NCBI RefSeq assembly: GCF_003334855.1
Contig: NZ_QOWE01000021.1
Coordinates: 95,902-159,901, forward strand
Reading direction: 5' to 3'
DNA from: Larkinella punicea
GTDB taxonomy: Bacteria > Bacteroidota > Bacteroidia > Cytophagales > Spirosomataceae
Length of the DNA stretch: 64,000 nucleotides
Shown piece by piece: positions 34,062-42,612 of the stretch; position 1 is the stretch's first letter; each line of letters starts with the position of its first letter. A program made the position numbers and the translations under genes. Under the pieces are notes generated by a model, which was not told the origin of the DNA, ran no database searches, and was given only the letters and a program-made list of their open reading frames with translations.

Positions 34062-36746
34062 ATGAAATCTATTTTTAGTATACTCTGCCTGGCCTGGTTG
34101 TGTGGTTTCAGCGCTTTTGGACAAAATGTCAAATTGGCAGCAATGCCCGCGTCTTCCTCGGAGGTCGTTCTGACCTGGTCGGTTGCCGCCGGAAAGAAAT
34201 ATTCCCAGTTTAGCGTAGAGTATTTATTGGATGGGAAGTGGGGTAAGGGTTTTATCGCTGTTCTGGATGGAAATGCACGTACATGTAAACATACTGGCTT
34301 AAAAGAGAATACTAAATATACCTACAGAATCTATTGCATTGGAAACCCCATTGAGCATTCGAATGAAGCCGAAGCCACCACGCTGAAGACCGATAAACCA
34401 GCCGCCCCGGTGATTACGTCCACGGAAGCAATTTGGGATGGAAACAGTGAAAAAGTATCCGGCATCAAAGTAAAATGGAAGAAGATGTCGGACAATGCCA
34501 CCGGTTTTGTTGTTAGCTGGGCGCTGGATGGCGTCACACAGGGCTTTTCCGACTTTGGACAATTTTACCCCAATCTCACCGAACATACGATTAAAGGCTC
34601 CTGGCCGGGCTGCGGTTCTAAAATCGAAGTGAAAGTTCGGGCGGTCATTAATGAGGGCGGTTTTGCCCCTGTGCGTAGTTCAGCGGATGCCGTCAGCACC
34701 CTTTCGCCCACTGTCCGGATGCCCGACCCTCCGCAATCCGTTAAGGCAACGCCCAGGTCCGAAACCGTTCTGGCTGTTTCGTGGGAAGGTGCCAACAAGC
34801 CCGAAAGTGTGGAACGCACCTATATCGTCCTGTATAGCGCCACCAAGGATTTCTCGAATTACAAGACAGTAACCCAGGAAATGAATACGAATGGTGTGGA
34901 CCTGACGGGCCTGCTGAGTGGCACGACTTACTACCTGCAGGTTTACGCCAGAAACTGCGGGGGACAAAGTCAAAGTGGACTGGTTACCGCCACCACAGCC
35001 GCCGGTTCTCCACCTACGGCCCCGGTGATGGCCTCCAGCCTGGCACAAAGCTGGACGGGCAACAGCGACCGAATCACCGAAGTACTGGCGGAATGGCTGG
35101 ATAAATCAGGGAACGAAACGGGTTTTGAAGTCCAGTGGGGCGACAACGATCAATACAACGGCGGCTCAACAACGGTGGAAGCCAATAAAACCCAGCACAA
35201 AATTACGGGTTCGTGGCCGGGTTGCGGCACAAAAATCTACCTCAGGGTGCGGGCCAAAAATGCCGGCGGAAACTCGGACTGGTCGACCGGGAGCCTGACA
35301 ACGGGCATTGCGATTCCTGAAATGCCCTATACGGTGGTGGCAACGCCCAAATCTTCGTCAGAAATTGAGCTCACCTGGAAAGGAGCCAACGAATCGTATA
35401 GCCGGGAGAGTGAGTTTAAGATCGTGTACGGAACCAATCCGAACGCCCTGAATGAGGCCAAAACCGCTTCGATGAATTCGGATAAACTGACGATCAGCGG
35501 GTTAAACGCCAAAACAACGTATTATTTCAGAATAAAAGCGAAAAACTGCGCCGGAGAATCATCGCTCGCCAATGCGGTTTCGGCGACTACGCAGGATGCT
35601 CCTCCGAGTATTCCTCCCAAAGCACCCACCATCCTGAAAAGCCTGTCGCGTAATTGGACCGGCAACAGCGACAAAATCACCGAAATCTCTTTTTCGTGGA
35701 ACGACAACTCCAGCGACGAGACGGAGTTCGACGTGCAGTGGGGCACCGACAGTCAATACAGCAACGGCGGCATGAAATCCGTCGGCGCAGGTACAACCAG
35801 TTTCAAGGCGGAAGGGCGATGGGACGGTTGCAACACCCGCTTCTTCGTCCGGGTGAGGGCCAGAAAAGGCGATGCAGCCTCGGATTGGTCGGTCCACGAC
35901 GAGGTTGCCGAAATCACAGCTCCCGAAAAACCGTCGTCTGTGCTGGCAACGGCCAAAAGTACGACCGAAATCGACGTACAATGGCGTGGTGCCAACGAGT
36001 CATTCAGCCGGGAAAGCGAATTTGTGATTAGCTACAACCCGGCCGGACAACCGGCGAAAGAGGTGAAAGCAGGCATGAATACCGACAGCTACACCCTCGG
36101 CGGTTTGCTGCCCAACACCCGGTATGTGATTGTCCTGAAAGCCCGAAATTGCAAAGGCGATTCGGAAGCCCCGCCCCCGGTGGAAGCGACCACCCAGGCC
36201 CCGCCCGTGGCCGCCCTCACGCCCCCCAGCCACCTGACCCTTTCGCTCTCCGGCACCACGGCTCTTTTGATCTGGCAGGATAATTCCAGCACCGAAGCCG
36301 GTTTTCAGCTTGAACGATCGGTCAACGGGGCGGTTTTTGAAAAACTGGCGGAACCCGGCCCCAATACCATCACCTACAAGGACGAAAATTTACGCGCCCA
36401 GAACACCTATGCATACCGAATTCGGGCCTATACCGGCAGCACCACATCAGACTATTCCAATACGATCAGCGTCAATCTGGTTATTACGGCCCTACCGGTT
36501 CCGCGCAATGAAGCCCGCCTGTTTCCGAACCCGGTCAGCCAGAGCCTGACGTTGACAACCGGCAACGGGCAACCGCCCCAAAAGATCCGCATCCGCGATG
36601 CCGCCGGTCGTTTGCAGCAGGAACTGATTCCCACCGGTCGGCCCGACGTCATAGAAATACCGGTCAGCCAACTGCCCAATGGCCAGTACTATCTCGAAAT
36701 TACGGGTAACCAACGCCCTCAGCTTTATCGGTTTCTCAAACAATAA
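34062..36746 (+). CDS. Fibronectin type III repeat protein with T9SS C-terminal sorting domain
   Basis: An 894-residue secreted protein. Signal peptide 1-21 (SAFGQ), an opening FN3 domain, then three super-repeats of ~200 residues starting near 124, 330 and 532. Each pairs a WxGNSD-containing domain with a conserved cysteine (SWPGCGTKI) and an FN3 domain ending in an NCxG motif. One more FN3 (~715-805) precedes a type A type-IX-secretion sorting domain (ARLFPNPVSQSLTL, IRIRDAAGRLQQELI, PNGQYYLEI). It should be exported through the outer membrane and anchored or released there. Function unknown; the repeats suggest adhesion or glycan binding. Confidence 0.9.
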   Translation: MKSIFSILCLAWLCGFSAFGQNVKLAAMPASSSEVVLTWSVAAGKKYSQFSVEYLLDGKWGKGFIAVLDGNARTCKHTGLKENTKYTYRIYCIGNPIEHSNEAEATTLKTDKPAAPVITSTEAIWDGNSEKVSGIKVKWKKMSDNATGFVVSWALDGVTQGFSDFGQFYPNLTEHTIKGSWPGCGSKIEVKVRAVINEGGFAPVRSSADAVSTLSPTVRMPDPPQSVKATPRSETVLAVSWEGANKPESVERTYIVLYSATKDFSNYKTVTQEMNTNGVDLTGLLSGTTYYLQVYARNCGGQSQSGLVTATTAAGSPPTAPVMASSLAQSWTGNSDRITEVLAEWLDKSGNETGFEVQWGDNDQYNGGSTTVEANKTQHKITGSWPGCGTKIYLRVRAKNAGGNSDWSTGSLTTGIAIPEMPYTVVATPKSSSEIELTWKGANESYSRESEFKIVYGTNPNALNEAKTASMNSDKLTISGLNAKTTYYFRIKAKNCAGESSLANAVSATTQDAPPSIPPKAPTILKSLSRNWTGNSDKITEISFSWNDNSSDETEFDVQWGTDSQYSNGGMKSVGAGTTSFKAEGRWDGCNTRFFVRVRARKGDAASDWSVHDEVAEITAPEKPSSVLATAKSTTEIDVQWRGANESFSRESEFVISYNPAGQPAKEVKAGMNTDSYTLGGLLPNTRYVIVLKARNCKGDSEAPPPVEATTQAPPVAALTPPSHLTLSLSGTTALLIWQDNSSTEAGFQLERSVNGAVFEKLAEPGPNTITYKDENLRAQNTYAYRIRAYTGSTTSDYSNTISVNLVITALPVPRNEARLFPNPVSQSLTLTTGNGQPPQKIRIRDAAGRLQQELIPTGRPDVIEIPVSQLPNGQYYLEITGNQRPQLYRFLKQ

Positions 36747-36758
36747 TCACCACTTCTC

Positions 36759-37217
36759 ATGAACACAACGTTCCGCCTATCGCCCCTGCTTCTGCTCCTT
36801 GGGCTGGCTTTTTTCACCCACTGTAAGTCCAAGGGTTCCAAAACCACGCCGACTCCGGGCATCGACCTCAATAAAGCCTGGAAAACCGTCGAAGCGAAAG
36901 AAGGTACGACAGTGGTCTACAAAGCGAATGCTACAGCCAGTATTTACCCCGGCTACAGCCGATTCAGACTGGTTTTTGAGCAAAGCCGGGTCAGTCTTAC
37001 CGAAGTGACAGGCGAAACTTTTTCGGGAAACTGGACGCTGGAGCCGGAGCAAAAAAAGCTCACCTTGCAGGCCCTGAATCCGATCCCCTACGGAACCAAT
37101 GCGACCATCAACTACACGGTGGTCAGTTGGAGTCCCGACCAACTTGTTCTTCTTCGCAATACGGAAAACCCCAAAACCGGGAACACGCGCAACGAATACA
37201 CGCTGGTTCCGGAATAA
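36759..37217 (+). CDS. Small lipocalin-like lipoprotein
   Basis: A 152-residue lipoprotein with a lipobox near AFFTHC (Cys ~22). The mature part is beta-rich (RFRLVFEQSRVSLTEVTGET, SGNWTLEPEQKKLTLQALNP, VSWSPDQLVLLRNTE), like small lipocalin-like proteins of Bacteroidota that read as one eight-stranded barrel. The start follows the FN3 gene by 12 bp, so they share a transcript. No specific function is visible. Confidence 0.72.
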   Translation: MNTTFRLSPLLLLLGLAFFTHCKSKGSKTTPTPGIDLNKAWKTVEAKEGTTVVYKANATASIYPGYSRFRLVFEQSRVSLTEVTGETFSGNWTLEPEQKKLTLQALNPIPYGTNATINYTVVSWSPDQLVLLRNTENPKTGNTRNEYTLVPE

Positions 37218-37316
37218 AAATCCGGCAGGCAAAACCGCCCTGTTCTGAATAGCCAATGCTGTTTTAGTACGATTTCGCCTATTCTATCACTCCAATCTTT
37301 TCTCTTTGCTTCGATC

Positions 37317-38252
37317 ATGACGATTTACACACCAATCATCGCGCTCCGGGCCATTTTGCTCGTCAGTATACTGTGGCTACCGGGATATAGCCAGATTTTT
37401 CCCAAACCGGCCAATTTTGAGGATGTTCCGGTTTACCGCCTGCAACTAGCCGTTGAAACCGCCAACGTTGGGGATGCCGGAACCGACGACCGGGTTTTTG
37501 TGGTTTTCAATACCCAAATGAAAGGCTATTATCTGGATGTAGCGAAAGATGATCGGGAGCGAAACCACCTAAATATATATGACATCATTGACCCGACGAT
37601 CAAGACCATTCGTGACCTGGACTTGTTTACGCTAACCAAGCAGGGAACGGATGGCTGGGGCCTGAAAGACCTAAAAATACTCGTTAATGGCCAGGTCATT
37701 TTTCAGGATTTGCTGGGCGCAAAATGGATCGACGGAAACGATGGACATAGCCCTAGCCTGAGTTACAACGCGACCCAACTGAGGACCAACAGCTCCTGGG
37801 GCTATTATGACCGTCCGGTTCATGAGCCGGCACTCGTCATTCCGGTGAACGAGTTGCGCGTGATGATTGAATCGATCGTAGGCAATCAGATTCGGTACAT
37901 TTCGGATCGAACCGTAAACTGGGGCAGTAGAAGCGGGATCAATACGCTTTGGGGAGAAGCGGTTGAGTTTTCATTCAAAAATCAGAACCGGCTCAGCGTT
38001 GATCTGGATTTACAAGTTGCCCATTGGGGACCAAATTCTGAATTGGATGTTGATTTTGACATCGTTGTCAATTGCGAAGCCAATAAAGTGACGCTAAGTC
38101 TGGAAAATTTCAAGGCCAGAGCTGATTTTCTGAATCTAATTCCTGTGAAACGGATAAAAGAAAATTTGTTAAAAAACCTGAACCGGACTTATAGTAACGT
38201 CCCTATTTGCAACGTCTACTTTGAGCAGAATGGTACCCTGAAATTACGCTGA
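37317..38252 (+). CDS. Secreted protein with PLAT/LH2-like N-terminal domain
   Basis: A 311-residue protein with a signal peptide (1-25, ends GYSQ). Residues ~38-130 resemble a PLAT/LH2 beta-sandwich: a strand (YRLQLAVETANVGDAGTDDR), a D-x-E-R turn (DDRERNHLNIYDI) and a closing strand (GLKDLKILVNGQVIF). PLAT domains bind lipids or protein partners. The C-terminal half (~160-311) is not recognised; it contains cysteines in VNCEAN and PICNVYF that may pair. It closes the run of secreted proteins downstream of the two-component pair. The PLAT call rests on pattern likeness only. Confidence 0.7.
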   Translation: MTIYTPIIALRAILLVSILWLPGYSQIFPKPANFEDVPVYRLQLAVETANVGDAGTDDRVFVVFNTQMKGYYLDVAKDDRERNHLNIYDIIDPTIKTIRDLDLFTLTKQGTDGWGLKDLKILVNGQVIFQDLLGAKWIDGNDGHSPSLSYNATQLRTNSSWGYYDRPVHEPALVIPVNELRVMIESIVGNQIRYISDRTVNWGSRSGINTLWGEAVEFSFKNQNRLSVDLDLQVAHWGPNSELDVDFDIVVNCEANKVTLSLENFKARADFLNLIPVKRIKENLLKNLNRTYSNVPICNVYFEQNGTLKLR

Positions 38253-38497
38253 ATCATACCACTCTGATCTTGCCGTTCTGCCCCGCGGTTTTGGATTGGG
38301 TTGGAAAGACAATGATAACTTCCTCCAACTCGCGTAATTCAACAGCTAAAGAGGCTCTCACCAGATCGTCTTATGACAGCCCGCTTTCAAAATCATATCA
38401 AGCTTTGTAACAATCAGGCAATTTATCCAGCACAACCCATTCGCAAAGATCGGATAGACATTGTTGTTTATTATGCAATTCTTAGACGTTTTAGTAC

Positions 38498-38505
38498 TAA
38501 TTTTG
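38498..38505 (+). promoter_or_regulatory. Candidate -7 box upstream of the PVC-type dehydrogenase fusion
   Basis: TAATTTTG fits TAnnTTTG and gives a ~24-base leader to the ATG at 38536. There is no clear -33 TTTG. The rest of the 283-base gap shows no gene or hairpin. Confidence 0.35.
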
Positions 38506-38535
38506 GCCATAAACCGTCATTGCTCCTAAACCGTC

Positions 38536-41500
38536 ATGAAATCCGTTTTCTTATTCCTAACCCTGATCATTCTCTCTTCTGCCAGCTTTTTTCAACGATC
38601 CCAAACAGGATCGTCCAGGCAACCGCCCGGCACGGGAAAACCGCTGCGCATTAAACAGGATGCCAAAACCGGTAAGATTTCGGTTTTTCGAAGCGACGGC
38701 CAAAAACCGATTGTGGTTCAGAATGCGAAGCCTGATTTCCGACCTTACCTCCACCCCATCAACGCGCCCGACGGCAAGGGCGTTCTGACCGAATACAGCC
38801 CCGGCCACCACAAGCACCAGACCGGTTTGTACTGGGGCTTTACCCGCGTTAATGGCCGGGATTATTTCCACCACCCACAGGGCGACTACTGGCGCCGGGT
38901 TTCGGCCACGGTGACCAAAGCCACCGGAACCGACGTCAAATGGCAAACCGTGTATGATTTGCTGGACGAAAAAGGCGAGGCCGTTCTGCGGGAAACCCAG
39001 AACTGGACGATGCGCGAGCAAAACGGAAAATTTCTGCTGGATCTAGAGTGGAAAGGCAAAGCCATCACCGACATTACCATTGGTAAATACGACTACGGCG
39101 GGCTGTTTCTGCGAATGCCCTGGCGTGAAGGCATCAAGGGCGAAGTGATCAACGCGGCCCGGCAACGCAACGAAAAAGCGGAGGGCCAACGCGCCATGTG
39201 GGTCGATGCCGGGATGCAGGTGGAAGGCCGGACCGATCTGGCGCACATCGCCATTTTTGATCATCCGGAAAACAAAGGGTATCCCCAAACCTGGCGGGTC
39301 GACAACCAGCTCGGCATCGGCCCTGCCCGCGCCCGAACCGGCGACTGGAAAATCGAAAAAGGTGATACGGAAACCATCCGCCATCAGGTCGTCGTTTACA
39401 CCGGCGAACTGAATGATGTGGAACTGACCAAAACCTGGAGTGAGTTCAGCGGCAATACTTCCATGTATAATACCTCGACGTTGTGGGGCCTTGCTCAGAA
39501 AGAAGGACTGGAAGCCAAATTTCTGACTCCGCAGGCAGCGGTTGAAAGCATGACGATGCCGGAGGGGTACAAGGCCAACGTCTGGGCGTCGGAACCGATG
39601 ATGACCCAACCCATGGCCTTTTGCTGGGATGATCGCGGACGACTCTGGGTGGCCGAAAACCGCGATTACGAATCACGTGGGCACGGTTTTTCCAAAGCCG
39701 GAAACAGCCGTATTCTGATTCTGGAAGACACCAACGGCGACGGCGTGGCGGATAAACAAAAAGTTTTTCTGGATAGCATCGCGTTTCCCTCAGCCATAGC
39801 CGTGGGTTTCGACGGCCTGTTTCTGGGTGCGCCCCCCAATCTGCTCTTCGTTCCCGATCGCAACGGCGACGATGTGGCGGATGTGAAAGACATCGAGGTT
39901 CGGCTAACGGGCTGGGGCATCCGCGACCGGCACGAAACACTGAACAGCCTGCACTGGGGACCCGACGGCTGGCTCTACGGTTTGCAAGGGTTTGCCACCC
40001 CGTCGAAGGTTCGAAAACCGAACGGCAAAGGGAAACTGTATAAACACAACGATCCTTTTCCCGAAGACATTTTGGAGGGCGAAGGCGTCGATATCAACGG
40101 GGGCGTCTGGCGCTATCATCCTACCAAAGACCGGTTTGAGGTAGTCGCCCACGGTTTCAGTAATCCGTGGGGCATCGACTACGACGCGAAAGGCCAGCTT
40201 ATTATGACGGCCTGCGTCATTCCGCACCTCTGGCACGTCGTTCCGGGCGGTATTTACCACCGGCAAGGCGGGCAGCATTTCAACCCGTACATCTATAATG
40301 ACATCAAAACCATTGCCGACCACAGCCACCGATCGGCGCACGGCGGGGCGCGGGTATACCAGTCCGATGCCTTTCCGGCGTCGCAGCAGGGCCGGATTTT
40401 CATGGCGAATATCCACGAACACGCCATTCTGGCGGATGTGCTGGAACCCAAGGGGTCGGGATTCGTCGGCCATCACGGTGCCGATTTTTTGCAGGCCAAC
40501 AACGCGCAGTGGGTGGGTTTCAGCATGGAAGTCGGGCCGGATGGCGGGCTTTATGTGCTGGACTGGCACGATGCGGACATTTGCGGGAAGGAAGTACTGA
40601 ACAGCGAAACCGGCCGGATTTTTCGGATCATGCCCAAAAACTCATTGGCTGAAAACTGGACGGGGCGGTATTCGGACCTCACCAAAATGACCGATCAGCA
40701 GTTGGTCGGTCTGCAAACCGTTAAAAGCGACTGGCACGCCCGGCGGGCGCGGATTATTCTGCAAAACCGGGCCGCAAAGGGGAAACTCGGCGGACAAACC
40801 CACGCGCAACTCCGCCAGCTATTCGAGACGAATGCCAACGCCGACTGGCGGCTCCGGGCCTTGTGGACGCTGCACATCACCGGCGGTTTCGACGAAAAAG
40901 CACTCACGAAAGTCCTGGACGACAAAGACGCCTACGTTCGGGCCTGGGCCGTTCAGATGTTGTGTGAAGACAAAGCGCCACCAACAGTTGTTCAGGAAAA
41001 AATGGTTCGGATGGCCCGCGAAGACCCCTCGGCGGTGGTTCGGCTTTATCTGGCGTCGGCCCTGCAACGGGTTGACACAGAATCGCAGTGGAAAATCGCC
41101 GGAGAACTGATGGCCCACGGCGAAGACAAAAACGATCACAACCTGCCCAAAATGATCTGGTTCGGTTTTGAACCACTCGTCAAAACCAATCCGACCCGGG
41201 CGTTAGACCTCGCGGCCCGTTGCGAAATTCCGATGGTGGCGCGGTTCATTGCCCGTCGAATTGTGGATGCCGACCAAACGCCAACGTTGATTACGGCCCT
41301 CGGGAAATCGCCCAAAACGCAGGTGAGCTTGCTGGAAGGCATGCGCGATGGTCTGGAAGGACGCACGGATCTGGCAACCCCGGCCAATTGGAAAACGGTT
41401 TATGCCAAACTAAAAGCCAATCCCAAAACCGCCCCGCTCGCTCAGCAGGTGGGCCAGCAGTTTGGTGATACGGAAACCGCCCGGAAGTCGCTGGCGACGC

Positions 41501-42372
41501 TGAAAGACCGGAAAGCGCCCCTCGACCAACGGCTCAAAGCCCTGAAATCCATCGCGGGTCAGCAACGGCCCGAACTCCTGGCGGAATTGCCCGCGTTACT
41601 GAACGAGCCAAATCTGCGCAGCGAAACCATCCGCGCCATTGCCGGGTATGACCGTGAATCGCTGGGCGAACTGTTGCTGGCGCGGTATGCGGATTTCAGT
41701 CCTGCCGACAAACTTCAGGTGGTGCAAACGATGTCGTCCCGCCCGAAATACGGCTGGCAACTGGCGCAGGCGTTGAAAAACAACAAGATTCCGAAACGGG
41801 ATGTACCCACCTATGCCGCCCGGCAGTTGCTGCGGGTGGTGGGCAGCGGTTTTGTCGAGATCTGGGGGCCGATTGAGCAGCACGGTATCGACGAAAAGGC
41901 CTATACCCGCTACCAGAAACTGCTCACTGACCGGGCGTTGCTGAGTGCCAATACCGTCAAAGGGCGTCTGGTTTTTCAGCGAACCTGTGGTCCTTGCCAC
42001 AAAATGTACGGCGAAGGCGGCAGCATTGGCCCGGATATTACGGGCTCAAACCGGGGCAATGTGGATTATCTGCTCAGCAACATTCTCAATCCGAGTGGCG
42101 AAATTCAGGACGACTACAAGATGGTGGTGGTGACGACCCGCGACGGGCGCACGTATTCCGGAAATGTGGCGGGTGAAAACGAACGGCAACTCACCCTGCG
42201 CGTGGTGGGTCAGGATGCGGTGGTTTTGAACAAATCCGATGTGCAGTCGCGCGAAGTGACGCCTAACTCCATGATGCCCACCGGTTTGCTCGACGCCCTG
42301 ACGGAAGACGAAGTCATTGACCTCGTGGCTTTCCTGCGGACGACCACGCCGGTGAAACAGGCGAAAAAGTAA
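38536..42372 (+). CDS. DUF6807 (PmoA-like) / PVC-type heme dehydrogenase / HEAT / cytochrome c fusion
   Basis: A 1278-residue exported fusion. Signal peptide ~1-20; DUF6807 PmoA-like domain (~30-325; YSPGHHKHQTGLYWGFTRVN, VNGRDYFHHPQGDYWR); PVC-type membrane-bound dehydrogenase propeller (~335-710; CWDDRGRLWVAENRDYESRG, GPDGWLYGLQGFATPS, FSMEVGPDGGLYVLDWHDAD); HEAT-like helical repeats (~720-1110); and a C-terminal cytochrome c domain with CGPCHKMYGEG followed by the heme-protein conserved NILNPSGEIQDDYK region. This design is common in Planctomycetes and Bacteroidota and is thought to oxidise sugars or sugar derivatives. Single-gene unit. It resembles the ThuA fusion at 23194-26967 in coupling a propeller dehydrogenase to its own heme. 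Confidence 0.9.
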   Translation: MKSVFLFLTLIILSSASFFQRSQTGSSRQPPGTGKPLRIKQDAKTGKISVFRSDGQKPIVVQNAKPDFRPYLHPINAPDGKGVLTEYSPGHHKHQTGLYWGFTRVNGRDYFHHPQGDYWRRVSATVTKATGTDVKWQTVYDLLDEKGEAVLRETQNWTMREQNGKFLLDLEWKGKAITDITIGKYDYGGLFLRMPWREGIKGEVINAARQRNEKAEGQRAMWVDAGMQVEGRTDLAHIAIFDHPENKGYPQTWRVDNQLGIGPARARTGDWKIEKGDTETIRHQVVVYTGELNDVELTKTWSEFSGNTSMYNTSTLWGLAQKEGLEAKFLTPQAAVESMTMPEGYKANVWASEPMMTQPMAFCWDDRGRLWVAENRDYESRGHGFSKAGNSRILILEDTNGDGVADKQKVFLDSIAFPSAIAVGFDGLFLGAPPNLLFVPDRNGDDVADVKDIEVRLTGWGIRDRHETLNSLHWGPDGWLYGLQGFATPSKVRKPNGKGKLYKHNDPFPEDILEGEGVDINGGVWRYHPTKDRFEVVAHGFSNPWGIDYDAKGQLIMTACVIPHLWHVVPGGIYHRQGGQHFNPYIYNDIKTIADHSHRSAHGGARVYQSDAFPASQQGRIFMANIHEHAILADVLEPKGSGFVGHHGADFLQANNAQWVGFSMEVGPDGGLYVLDWHDADICGKEVLNSETGRIFRIMPKNSLAENWTGRYSDLTKMTDQQLVGLQTVKSDWHARRARIILQNRAAKGKLGGQTHAQLRQLFETNANADWRLRALWTLHITGGFDEKALTKVLDDKDAYVRAWAVQMLCEDKAPPTVVQEKMVRMAREDPSAVVRLYLASALQRVDTESQWKIAGELMAHGEDKNDHNLPKMIWFGFEPLVKTNPTRALDLAARCEIPMVARFIARRIVDADQTPTLITALGKSPKTQVSLLEGMRDGLEGRTDLATPANWKTVYAKLKANPKTAPLAQQVGQQFGDTETARKSLATLKDRKAPLDQRLKALKSIAGQQRPELLAELPALLNEPNLRSETIRAIAGYDRESLGELLLARYADFSPADKLQVVQTMSSRPKYGWQLAQALKNNKIPKRDVPTYAARQLLRVVGSGFVEIWGPIEQHGIDEKAYTRYQKLLTDRALLSANTVKGRLVFQRTCGPCHKMYGEGGSIGPDITGSNRGNVDYLLSNILNPSGEIQDDYKMVVVTTRDGRTYSGNVAGENERQLTLRVVGQDAVVLNKSDVQSREVTPNSMMPTGLLDALTEDEVIDLVAFLRTTTPVKQAKK

Positions 42373-42403
42373 CGTCATCTGGTTTATTCATCCCGTAGGG
42401 ATC

Positions 42404-42570
42404 AAACAGCGCAGCGTCGGTAGCTAACCCGGTTGTTCCACGCTCCCGCGTGCCGTGAGGTACGCAACCTCCCGGTGCTGCAAATTGTCGCGTACCTCAC
42501 AGCACGCGGGGAAGATTGTCGTTCCTTTCGGCTACCGACGCTGCGCTGTTTAGCCCCTGACGGGGCTAAA
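42404..42570. repeat. Nested inverted-repeat element
   Basis: Outer arms 42404-42424 and 42531-42551 are perfect reverse complements over 21 bases. Inside, 42445-42465 pairs with 42490-42510 over 21 positions with one mismatch. A further hairpin (TTTAGCCCC, loop TGAC, GGGGCTAAA) occupies 42549-42570. It fills the convergent gap between the PVC-type fusion and gatA, and is a non-coding palindromic element. A diverged half-copy lies at 63841-63893. Confidence 0.88.
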
Positions 42571-42612
42571 TGTCTCGGTTACTCAAAGACGTTACCCGAC
42601 GAAAGAAATGGG

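Noticed and set aside
38373..38654. 93-codon frame upstream of the PVC-type fusion
   Set aside because: It overlaps the signal peptide of the fusion in another frame and has no hydrophobic or domain features of its own.
42404..42570. Possible tRNA or small-RNA gene because of the strong stems
   Set aside because: No cloverleaf, TTCGA-type loop or CCA end is present; nested long stems fit a palindromic element.
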